DNA from: Bacteroidales bacterium
Lineage (GTDB): Bacteria; Bacteroidota; Bacteroidia; Bacteroidales; Tenuifilaceae
Assembly: GCA_003531155.1 (NCBI GenBank)
Contig: DQHR01000102.1
Location: 1 to 5,173 of the forward strand
Direction: 5' to 3'
Length of the DNA stretch: 5,173 bases
The position numbers and the translations under genes are program-made. Below, in pieces: positions 1 to 5,122 of the stretch. The first letter of the stretch is position 1; every line of letters begins with the position of its first letter. The notes under the pieces were generated by a model that worked only from the letters and a program-made list of their open reading frames with translations, ran no database searches and was not told the origin of the DNA.

Positions 1-753
1 GAAGTAGAAAAGGTATTTTGCAATGGTATCGAGGCAGTTCATATCAATTACTTGCTTACGAATCTTTGTTAGTAGAATATAAATCATCATAACCAGAGCA
101 ATACCCGAAACCATGGCCGAAAAAAGAAAAATAATGGGCATCAGAACTGTTGACCACCAAGGGTTGGCTTTTATCGACCCAAAAATAAACCCCACATACC
201 CATGCAGTAGAAAGGCCGATGGAACCCCAATTATGGTGATAATATAGCCTATCTTATTATCTAAGGCAACCGCCTTTGGCGAAATATCATCCGACCAAAG
301 AGCCAGCGTTTTATAGAAAATCCTTTTGATACCTGTTGATTCGCTTGCCCATATCACAAAATCTCTTCGGTAATCGAACCAAATCTCAAGAACCAAAACA
401 ATCATCAAGTACCAAAGGTACACAAACCCAAAAATGGCCATGGCCGAGCTAAGATGCGGGGTAACCATTATCTCGTATGCCCTAAACGGCTTTCCCAAAT
501 GGCTTACCAAAGGCATAGTTGCCACCAAAAGAAACGAAAGCGCAGTTAGCAGCGCTAACACGTAGGTAGGCTTCAGAATATGAACTTTGAAGATACGTTC
601 GAGCGATGCAAGAATAAATGCTCCTGCAACTAATCCTGTAATGTAAGGATACAGAACAATGAGTATACTCCAGGTTAGCTCAACCTCGTTGGGATATATG
701 AATCCATCGACCCGCGATAGAACTTCGTGTAAATTTTGATAGTGTTGTTCCAT
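1..753 (-). CDS. NrfD-family integral membrane quinone oxidoreductase subunit (C-terminus beyond window)
   Basis: Reading from ATG at 753 down to 1, the frame stays open for 251 codons, so the gene is cut by the left edge; family members are usually about 300-420 residues. The translation has at least five hydrophobic segments, near residues 27-49, 62-83, 101-123, 168-188 and 201-229. It also has features typical of NrfD/PsrC/DsrP proteins: HLGKP at 85-89, and a HGYVGF segment followed by NPWW (197-200). Proteins of this family bind menaquinone in the membrane and pass electrons to or from an attached four-cluster Fe-S subunit. The start lies 2 nt after the stop of the Fe-S gene, with GAGGT about 12 nt upstream, so translational coupling is likely. 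I infer that it is the membrane anchor of the complex made with the two upstream genes. Which named complex this is cannot be settled without the genes to the left. Confidence 0.9.
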   Translation of the reverse strand, partial: MEQHYQNLHEVLSRVDGFIYPNEVELTWSILIVLYPYITGLVAGAFILASLERIFKVHILKPTYVLALLTALSFLLVATMPLVSHLGKPFRAYEIMVTPHLSSAMAIFGFVYLWYLMIVLVLEIWFDYRRDFVIWASESTGIKRIFYKTLALWSDDISPKAVALDNKIGYIITIIGVPSAFLLHGYVGFIFGSIKANPWWSTVLMPIIFLFSAMVSGIALVMMIYILLTKIRKQVIDMNCLDTIAKYLFYF

Positions 754-755
754 AA

Positions 756-1523
756 TTATCGTACCTCAGGTGTTAGTGCATTGTAGAATAGCTTTGAACC
801 TGTGTTCAGGTTTGGTTTTATAACCATGCAATTATGGTTTTTCAAGAAGTAGTTGATGTTGCTCTGTGGATCGTTCAAATCGCCATAAATTCGGGCTTGT
901 GTTGGGCAAATCTCAAAACAGGCTGGTTGAAGCCCTTTATCCAATCGGTGAAAGCAAAGGGTGCACTTATCTGCAGTTCCCGTTTCGGGATTTTTATACC
1001 TGCAACCGTATGGACAGGCCTGAATGCAATATCCACAGCCAATACAGTAGTTTGGATCGATTAGCACAACGCCTTCGGAAGTCTCGAAGGTTGCTCCAAC
1101 TGGGCAAACCTGTGTGCAGGGCGATTTTGAGCAGTGGTTACACATCTTTGGAACAAAGAACGATTTGAATATCTCCTCATCGGGTATCGATTGAGTAAAC
1201 CCATCAATACCGCCATTGGGCGATTCAACCTTAACGGTGCCATCGTTCTTTATGGTGTACTGCTCAACCCAAGACCGAAAGTAGAAAGGCTCCTTAATGA
1301 TATTGTTCTCGTTTTTACAAGCGGCAGCGCACTTTCCACAACCGATGCATTTATTGATATCTATGCCTATTCCGTACCATTTGCCCCTTTTCTTTGAGGG
1401 TTCTCCAGCTATCAGTACCCCATTAACTGATGATAGAAATGCCGATGCAGCCACTCCTCCAACAAGAATGGCTCCAGTTTTGAAGAAATCTCTTCTGCTG
1501 AATTGCTTCTTTTCTTTTTTCAT
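756..1523 (-). CDS. Tat-exported 4Fe-4S ferredoxin-like subunit (NrfC/DsrO/DmsB type)
   Basis: This 255-residue protein begins with a twin-arginine signal, SRRDFFK at residues 9-15, followed by a hydrophobic stretch to about residue 34, so it should be exported folded to the periplasmic face. Four cysteine groups follow: CIGCGKCAAAC (59-69), CNHC plus two further cysteines (128-140), CIGCGYCIQACP (160-171), and a split group at 187, 190, 202 and 206. That is the usual arrangement for four 4Fe-4S clusters in the electron-transfer subunits that pair with NrfD-type membrane proteins. Length matches the NrfC/DsrO range. Its role is to wire the membrane quinone site to a periplasmic partner, here probably the tetraheme cytochrome encoded just upstream. 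Its ATG overlaps the cytochrome stop in an ATGA junction and its TAA sits 2 nt before the NrfD start, so the three are almost certainly co-transcribed. There is no C-terminal membrane segment. Confidence 0.93.
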   Translation of the reverse strand: MKKEKKQFSRRDFFKTGAILVGGVAASAFLSSVNGVLIAGEPSKKRGKWYGIGIDINKCIGCGKCAAACKNENNIIKEPFYFRSWVEQYTIKNDGTVKVESPNGGIDGFTQSIPDEEIFKSFFVPKMCNHCSKSPCTQVCPVGATFETSEGVVLIDPNYCIGCGYCIQACPYGCRYKNPETGTADKCTLCFHRLDKGLQPACFEICPTQARIYGDLNDPQSNINYFLKNHNCMVIKPNLNTGSKLFYNALTPEVR

Positions 1524-2029
1524 GGCTGGTGGGGATTATGGCAGTCAATACACCTGCGTTCTTTTTTAGTCTTTTTGCTTATAAGGTTATGCTCCATGGC
1601 ATCTATCTGATGAATCATTGTATTATCGATGGTATCGAAAAGTATCTTTATTCGTGCAGCATTCCGCTGATGGCATATTGCACAATCTTTTCGTTCGTTA
1701 GGCTTAATAAGAGTCAATGAATCGGGGAGTTCCTTGCCCTCGAACATTTGAGCATACTGTGCATGCTTCAATCCAGGGCCATGGCAAACCTCGCAGTTTA
1801 GAGTCGAGTGGTAACCCTCCTTTTTTTCTGCATGAATAGAATCGTGGCACTTTGTGCAGTTGGCTTTGCCAGCGTATTGCAATGCTCGTTGCGTGTTTTC
1901 CTTTATGGCATCCTCCCTAAAATGACCCTGCACCCCAAAAGAGTGTGGTTTTAGAATTTGTTGAAGGATTATGAAAAAAACGAGGAGGCCTACAAAGGTG
2001 AATACTAACCTTTTTATGTGTAGTGGCAT
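1520..2029 (-). CDS. Membrane-anchored tetraheme cytochrome c, first gene of the redox operon
   Basis: The 169-residue product has a short basic N-terminus and one hydrophobic segment (about residues 8-26) that looks like an uncleaved signal anchor; no lipobox is seen. The periplasmic part carries four CXXCH heme c sites: CTKCH at 58-62, CEVCH at 79-83, CAICH at 116-120 and CIDCH at 160-164. Other histidines (36, 66, 74, 89, 140, 147, 167) are numerous enough for bis-His ligation of all four hemes, though which ones bind is not determinable here. The second site reads CEVCHGPG and the last ends in CHNPH, both common in small multiheme cytochromes. Gene order cytochrome, Fe-S protein, NrfD matches nrfBCD and dsrJOP, but NrfB has five hemes and DsrJ three, so neither name is safe. 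It probably shuttles electrons between the Fe-S/NrfD pair and a periplasmic redox enzyme. The ATG at 2029 is the only good start before the anchor. Confidence 0.9.
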   Translation of the reverse strand: MPLHIKRLVFTFVGLLVFFIILQQILKPHSFGVQGHFREDAIKENTQRALQYAGKANCTKCHDSIHAEKKEGYHSTLNCEVCHGPGLKHAQYAQMFEGKELPDSLTLIKPNERKDCAICHQRNAARIKILFDTIDNTMIHQIDAMEHNLISKKTKKERRCIDCHNPHQP

Positions 2030-2062
2030 AGGAAAGGGTTTTGTTAATGAGTAAGCAACTTA

Positions 2063-2094
2063 CAACAGTATTAGCTAATTGTCAATCTTTTAAA
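2063..2094 (-). promoter_or_regulatory. Candidate Bacteroidota-type promoter for the redox operon
   Basis: Read on the minus strand there is TACTGTTG (2070-2063), one mismatch from the Bacteroidota -7 consensus TAnnTTTG. Twenty bases upstream lies TTTA (2094-2091), one mismatch from the -33 TTTG. This would start transcription near 2056 and leave a short leader of about 27 nt before the cytochrome ATG. Both boxes are imperfect in AT-rich DNA, so this is only a plausible candidate. Confidence 0.3.
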
Positions 2095-2192
2095 TCTATT
2101 GTTAATCAGCTTTTTATAGAATCTATATCACCTTTTGGGTTGATCTTTTATTAATAGATTTATTGAAAATGTACCTTAAATTGAGGGTTTAT

Positions 2193-2239
2193 GCTGGATG
2201 ATGCCTGATTATCTAAATAACTTATAATCAGAGTCCAGC
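2193..2239. repeat. Imperfect 47-nt stem-loop in the divergent intergenic region
   Basis: An outer pair GCTGGA (2193-2198) / TCCAGC (2234-2239) encloses an inner 8-bp pair CTGATTAT (2205-2212) / ATAATCAG (2224-2231). A 6-versus-2-nt internal loop lies between the stems and the apical loop is 11 nt. There is no T-run on either side, so it does not look like an intrinsic terminator. It lies about 140 nt upstream of the SDR start and about 160 nt upstream of the cytochrome start. A leader structure or a protein-binding site is possible; neither is shown. Confidence 0.45.
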
Positions 2240-2381
2240 TCAACAAAACATAGCTAAGGTTGTTGATCATAAGCCGAGGGCGTAGCTTTTAGATTGATAT
2301 TGCAGGGAACAGTTAGGATTCTAAGAGGCTTATTTGATATTATTAAATCAGGTTTCAATTCTTCTAAAACCCAAAAGATTA

Positions 2382-3836
2382 ATGAAAATATTGATAACTG
2401 GGGCTACAGGGTATATCGGAAAACGTTTACTCCCTGCTTTAATTGAATCTGGACACGAAGTTGTTTGCTGTGTTCGCGACAAAAATCGGTTAACAAAGTA
2501 TCAGGAAACCTGTAATATCATCCTATTTGAGGTCGATTTTCTTGAGCCAGTGGATTTAACCAATGCTCCGCTTGATATTGATGCTGCTTACTACCTAATC
2601 CATTCCATGTCGAACGATACCGAAAAGTTCGACCAGCTCGAGAAACTTGCTGCCCTTAACTTTCGCGATTACATAAATAAAACCACTGCCAAGCAGGTTA
2701 TTTACCTTAGCGGTTTATCCAACGATATCAGCCTTTCCAAGCACATACAATCGCGCCGAAGGGTAGAGGATATCCTTAAAAGCGGCGATTATGCCACCAC
2801 TGTATTACGTGCTGGTATTATTGTGGGTTCGGGCAGCGCATCGTTTGAGATGATACGCGATTTAACCGAGAAATTGCCCATTGTTTTTGCACCACCTGTA
2901 ATTAATACAAACTGCCAGCCCATAGCCATAAGGAATGTAATTCAGTACCTCAAGGGAATCCTGCTAAACGCCCAGACCTACAACAATGTATACGATATTG
3001 GTGGTCCCGAGATACTAACCTATAAGCAGATGCTCCAGCTTTACGCTAAAGTTAAAGGGTATAAGCGGCTATTGGTGATTGTGCCATTCTTTAACAATCG
3101 GTTTGCTGCATTCCTGTTTTCGCTGATATCATCAATTACCTACCATCTTTCCCTTAACCTTTTAAACAGCATGAGGGTTGAGATGGTTTGTAAGGATAAT
3201 GAGCTGGAAAAGCTGCTTAAAATCGAGTCAATAGATTTCAAAACTGCTCTTAGCCTTGCGTTCGAAAAGATTGAGCAGAACATGGTTCTTTCGAGCTGGA
3301 AGGATGCTCTGAACTCAACTTTTAGCAATAGGTCGCTGCTGCAATTCATTGAGGTTCCCCAGTACGGAACTTATTCCGATAGGCGCGAGGTACTTATTAA
3401 ATCATCGCCAGAGCAGGTGTTGAACAACATTTGGGCCATTGGCGGGAAAAGGGGATGGTACTATGCCAACTTTATCTGGAGCATACGTGGTTTTATCGAT
3501 AAGCTTGTGGGCGGCTATGGTTTACGCCGTGGGCGTACCAACTCGGTTACCATTAACTCGGGCGATGCCCTCGATTTTTGGCGTGTAATTGTTGCCGATA
3601 GACTAAACCGACGACTGCTCCTGTACGCCGAGATGAAAGTACCCGGCGAGGCATGGCTTGAGTTTAAGATTATTGAACGCGACGAAAAACACTACCTTGT
3701 GCAAAGTGCTACCTTCCGCCCCAATGGGCTTTATGGCCGAATTTACTGGTACGCGCTACTTCCCATCCATATTGCCATTTTTATTGGAATGATTAAACGA
3801 ATTGAGCGATATAAACCTCACATAAAGAAAAGTTGA
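2382..3836 (+). CDS. YbjT-like atypical SDR oxidoreductase with C-terminal DUF2867 domain
   Basis: The product is 484 residues if started at ATG 2382. An upstream in-frame TTG at 2334 would add 16 residues ahead of the Rossmann strand and is less likely. The N-terminal half is an NAD(P)-binding Rossmann fold: MKILITGATGYIG puts the glycine motif at 7-13. It is followed by YYLIHSM (70-76), YLSGL (108-112), SRRRVE (124-129) in place of the classical YxxxK, LRAGIIVGSGS (142-152) and DIGGPE (205-210). This pattern is usual for atypical (extended-like) SDR proteins. Residues about 335-474 are a DUF2867 domain with GKRGWYY (355-361), GGYGLRRGR (377-385), PGEAWLEF (431-438) and FRPNGLYGR (445-453), ending in a hydrophobic stretch (455-471). 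Architecture and length match E. coli YbjT (about 476 residues). The substrate is unknown; membrane association through the C-terminus is possible. The gene appears monocistronic and shows no functional link with the divergent redox operon. Confidence 0.9.
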   Translation: MKILITGATGYIGKRLLPALIESGHEVVCCVRDKNRLTKYQETCNIILFEVDFLEPVDLTNAPLDIDAAYYLIHSMSNDTEKFDQLEKLAALNFRDYINKTTAKQVIYLSGLSNDISLSKHIQSRRRVEDILKSGDYATTVLRAGIIVGSGSASFEMIRDLTEKLPIVFAPPVINTNCQPIAIRNVIQYLKGILLNAQTYNNVYDIGGPEILTYKQMLQLYAKVKGYKRLLVIVPFFNNRFAAFLFSLISSITYHLSLNLLNSMRVEMVCKDNELEKLLKIESIDFKTALSLAFEKIEQNMVLSSWKDALNSTFSNRSLLQFIEVPQYGTYSDRREVLIKSSPEQVLNNIWAIGGKRGWYYANFIWSIRGFIDKLVGGYGLRRGRTNSVTINSGDALDFWRVIVADRLNRRLLLYAEMKVPGEAWLEFKIIERDEKHYLVQSATFRPNGLYGRIYWYALLPIHIAIFIGMIKRIERYKPHIKKS

Positions 3837-3858
3837 CAGTTGATAGTTGACGGTTCAC
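3831..3858 (+). repeat. Degenerate 7-nt tandem repeat starting on the SDR stop codon
   Basis: Four consecutive heptamers read AGTTGAC, AGTTGAT, AGTTGAC, GGTTCAC. The first unit supplies the last sense codon (AGT) and the TGA stop of the SDR gene, so the repeat and the gene end share bases. It opens the repeat-rich gap to the right. Its function is unknown; a slippage-born microsatellite is the simplest reading. Confidence 0.6.
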
Positions 3859-3882
3859 AGAAGAAAGATTATGAGTGTTTTT

Positions 3883-3938
3883 AATTTGATAATTTGAAAA
3901 TGTGCCAATTAGCCAATTGGTCAATTAGTCAATTGCTT
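3883..3938 (+). repeat. Seven phased 8-nt AATT-headed words
   Basis: Cutting every 8 bases from 3883 gives AATTTGAT, AATTTGAA, AATGTGCC, AATTAGCC, AATTGGTC, AATTAGTC and AATTGCTT. Every unit starts AAT and six of seven start AATT; G sits at position 5 or 6 in every unit, and the last bases vary. A strict 8-base phase held over 56 bases without an indel is unlikely for random AT-rich DNA. There are no spacers and the units are far too short for CRISPR. Two in-phase relatives recur at 4338-4353. Confidence 0.65.
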
Positions 3939-4053
3939 CACAATCCTACAGCCTAAGTGCCTCACAGCAACACATTACACCGCAAAACAATCTGTATTCG
4001 TTGTTCGTTAACCGAGCTTGCGAGCTCGCCGAAGGCAATCGATATTCTTAAAT

Positions 4054-4074
4054 CTAGACACTAAACACTAAAAA
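4054..4074 (+). repeat. Three-unit heptamer repeat followed by C5
   Basis: The units CTAGACA, CTAAACA and CTAAAAA are contiguous and are followed directly by CCCCC and then the terminator-like hairpin. It has the same style as the heptamers at 3831-3858 but a different word. Function unknown. Confidence 0.5.
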
Positions 4075-4079
4075 CCCCC

Positions 4080-4110
4080 GTTAAGTTTAGGCTCCAGCCT
4101 TAACTTTTTT
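4080..4110 (+). terminator. Terminator-like hairpin with T6 tail
   Basis: The arms GTTAA (4080-4084) and TTAAC (4100-4104) enclose GGC-TCCA-GCC (4090-4099), with a 5-nt bulge on the left side; T6 (4105-4110) follows at once. The shape and T-run suit an intrinsic terminator on the plus strand and could end SDR transcription about 245 nt after its stop. The bulge weakens the stem, and the neighbouring hairpin suggests that the pair may instead be a repeat-derived element. Confidence 0.4.
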
Positions 4111-4116
4111 ATTCTT

Positions 4117-4131
4117 GCAGGCTATGCCTGC
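4117..4131. repeat. Perfect short hairpin GCAGGC-TAT-GCCTGC
   Basis: A 6-bp perfect GC-rich stem with a 3-nt loop lies 6 nt after the T-run of the preceding hairpin. Two adjacent hairpins of this kind in gene-free DNA look like a REP/BIME-style extragenic unit, but no REP-type transposase lies in the window and copy number elsewhere cannot be seen. Confidence 0.5.
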
Positions 4132-4181
4132 GTTCCAATCTTTACATTAATAATTTTTCGTTTTACATTTAGCATTAAAGT

Positions 4182-4215
4182 AATGTAAAATGTAGAATTC
4201 CGAATGTAAAATGTA
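4182..4215 (+). repeat. 13-nt direct repeat AATGTAAAATGTA, two copies
   Basis: Identical 13-mers occupy 4182-4194 and 4203-4215, separated by 8 bases. Related words occur inverted just upstream (TTTTACATTT at 4161-4170 and TTTACATT at 4141-4148), so the strip 4141-4220 can fold in several alternative ways. No function can be assigned. Confidence 0.6.
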
Positions 4216-4219
4216 AATG

Positions 4220-4285
4220 TTACCCCCAACCCCCTAAAGGGGGCTATAACAAGATTGCTGAATTTACCCCCTTGTGTTCCCCCTT
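4220..4285. repeat. Two C-rich modules, one with a CCCCC-TAAA-GGGGG hairpin
   Basis: Both modules begin TTACCCCC (4220 and 4264, 44 bases apart). The first continues into a perfect 5-bp hairpin, CCCCC (4230-4234) TAAA GGGGG (4239-4243). The second has a second C5 block (4279-4283) but its G-run has decayed to GAGG (about 4291-4294). They look like an intact and a degraded copy of one extragenic motif. Confidence 0.5.
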
Positions 4286-4401
4286 AAAAAGAGGAAAATC
4301 CTGTAAAGTGACAAGAGGCAAGAATATAATTGATATTAATTTGCTAATTGTCCAACCTCCATTCATCACTTTTCTTGTAACAATCTATTCCCAATTCCAA
4401 T

Positions 4402-4466
4402 TAAACAAATCAGCAAACCAAAAGTGTTTATAGCTGAACAACAGTATATTAATTTTGATTTGTTTA
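4402..4466. repeat. 11-bp perfect inverted repeat with 43-nt interior
   Basis: TAAACAAATCA (4402-4412) is matched exactly by TGATTTGTTTA (4456-4466). On the plus strand the interior holds TAATTTTG (4450-4457), which fits the Bacteroidota -7 box TAnnTTTG and overlaps the right arm. No clear -33 TTTG lies at the right distance, so promoter function is uncertain. A palindrome GCAAAATTGC follows at 4467-4476. Confidence 0.45.
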
Positions 4467-4515
4467 GCAAAATTGCTAATTTGGGAAACAGAAATGTTTT
4501 TGAACAAGGTATTCA

Positions 4516-4538
4516 TATACATCCAAAATAGATGTATA
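4516..4538. repeat. 8-bp hairpin just left of the cassette-like boundary
   Basis: TATACATC (4516-4523) pairs perfectly with GATGTATA (4531-4538) around a 7-nt loop, ending 11 nt before the GTTGTGCGT box. If that box is the right core of a recombination site, this hairpin would fall within its folded part. That reading is inference. Confidence 0.4.
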
Positions 4539-4549
4539 CATATAAACGA

Positions 4550-5122
4550 GTTGTGCGTCATGCAAAGAAACCGAAATGTACATAATCTGCTACTGACATA
4601 AGGTAATTCTCAAACATGATAGAGAGGAAATAGACTAATAGAGAATACGAGCAATCTAAAATAACAAATATGAATAATATCTGTATAGCTCCATGTGGCG
4701 TAATATGTGATATTTGTTTGGGTTATCAGCGAGAGAAAAATAAATGTGTAGGATGCCTAAGCACTGGCAATAAGCCATATCATTGTACAGTATGTAGTAT
4801 AAAATCATGTGCCGAAAAGAAAGGAAACGAAGAATTACTATGCTATGATTGCAATAAATTTCCATGTAGACGAATTAAAAACTTGGATAAACGATACACA
4901 TTAAAGTATGGAGAAAGCCCAATACAAAACTTGAATAAAATAAAAGAGATTGGATTACAGCATTTCATTGAGATTGAGAAAAAAAAATGGAGATGTAATA
5001 AGTGTGGACAGTTATTTTGTGTACATAGAGAACTTTGTTTGAATTGTGGCAATAAAAATGAGCATTTTCCAAAGATTATAAACTAATGAATTGACTAAAA
5101 TATAAATGCACGAACGCACAAC
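4550..5122 (+). mobile_element. Putative gene-cassette-like unit with inverted ends around the DUF3795 gene
   Basis: The left end GTTGTGCGTCATGCA (4550-4564) and the right end TGCACGAACGCACAAC (5107-5122) are inverted copies differing by one inserted base and one substitution; the outer nine bases match exactly. Between them lies a single gene, read from the GTTGTGC end towards the GCACAAC end. That is the geometry of an integron cassette, where a GTTRRRY-like core precedes the gene and an RYYYAAC-like core opens the attC site after it, although these boxes depart from the strict consensus by one base. A small element bounded by terminal inverted repeats is the alternative; I see no target duplication and no recombinase. 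The AT-rich gene inside supports acquisition. The second arm of the right site would lie beyond the window, so the call is provisional. Confidence 0.4.
4670..5086 (+). CDS. DUF3795 family cysteine-rich protein, function unknown
   Basis: The 138-residue product has 17 cysteines. Six CxxC pairs are visible: CDIC 13-16, CVGC 26-29, CTVC 39-42, CYDC 58-61, CNKC 109-112 and CLNC 123-126. Single cysteines lie at 5, 9, 47, 66 and 117, and CVH at 117-119 could add a histidine ligand. The early APCGVICDICLGY block, the FPCRRIKNLDKRY stretch (64-76) and the C-terminal WRCNKCG...CVH...CLNCG array are characteristic of DUF3795. Zinc (or possibly Fe-S) binding is inferred from the cysteines. No signal peptide or membrane segment is present, so it should be cytosolic. 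The start is the only sensible ATG and lacks a clear Shine-Dalgarno. Sampled lines of the gene run about 28-37% GC against 45-55% in sampled lines of the SDR gene. It stands alone within the cassette-like unit, about 105 nt after the left repeat and 20 nt before the right one. Confidence 0.88.
   Translation: MNNICIAPCGVICDICLGYQREKNKCVGCLSTGNKPYHCTVCSIKSCAEKKGNEELLCYDCNKFPCRRIKNLDKRYTLKYGESPIQNLNKIKEIGLQHFIEIEKKKWRCNKCGQLFCVHRELCLNCGNKNEHFPKIIN

Larger units (their letters stand above)
2030..2381. other. Divergent intergenic region between redox operon and SDR gene
   Basis: These 352 bases separate two divergently transcribed units and contain no credible gene. They should hold both promoters. 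I see an imperfect minus-strand promoter at 2063-2094 and no convincing one for the SDR gene. Small symmetrical elements are present: a 13-bp odd palindrome with arms TATAGA/TCTATA at 2115-2127; AAATCTATT at 2092-2100, repeated inverted as AATAGATTT at 2153-2161; and the larger hairpin at 2193-2239. Any of these could be an operator, but none matches a regulator site I can name. Confidence 0.5.
3837..4669. other. 833-bp gene-free gap rich in short repeats and hairpins
   Basis: No reading frame here looks like a real protein on either strand, and no tRNA or rRNA is recognisable. From left to right it holds heptamer and octamer tandem words (to 3938), a CGAGCT/AGCTCG hairpin with a 4-nt loop (4013-4028), a second heptamer run (4054-4074), a terminator-like hairpin and a neighbouring perfect hairpin (4080-4131), a 13-nt direct repeat (4182-4215), two C-rich modules (4220-4285), a two-unit heptamer GACAAGA/GGCAAGA (4310-4323), two further octamers AATTTGCT/AATTGTCC (4338-4353), an 11-bp inverted repeat (4402-4466) and a hairpin at 4516-4538. 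The last 120 bases are the left part of the possible cassette and the leader of the DUF3795 gene. Confidence 0.6.

Noticed and set aside
834..1397. Overlapping plus-strand open frames opposite the Fe-S subunit
   Set aside because: They are antisense to a gene with four clear cysteine clusters, and their translations show no family features.
1520..2029. Naming the cytochrome NrfB or DsrJ
   Set aside because: The heme count (four) fits neither, and no nrfA, dsrM or dsrK is in the window.
2127..2145. FNR/CRP-like operator in ATCACC...GGTTGAT
   Set aside because: The half-sites face the wrong way for TTGATnnnnATCAA and the spacing does not fit; it is only a small bulged hairpin.
2334..2381. TTG start extending the SDR protein by 16 residues
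   Set aside because: The ATG at 2382 places the Rossmann strand directly at the N-terminus, as usual for the family; the extension has no motif.
3140..3349. Minus-strand open frame inside the SDR gene
   Set aside because: It is antisense to the well-conserved SDR/DUF2867 protein and has no recognisable domain.
3883..3938. CRISPR array
   Set aside because: The 8-nt units are contiguous and degenerate, with no 25-40-nt repeats, spacers or cas genes.
4656..5052. Two minus-strand frames opposite the DUF3795 gene
   Set aside because: They are antisense shadows; the plus-strand frame has the full DUF3795 cysteine pattern.
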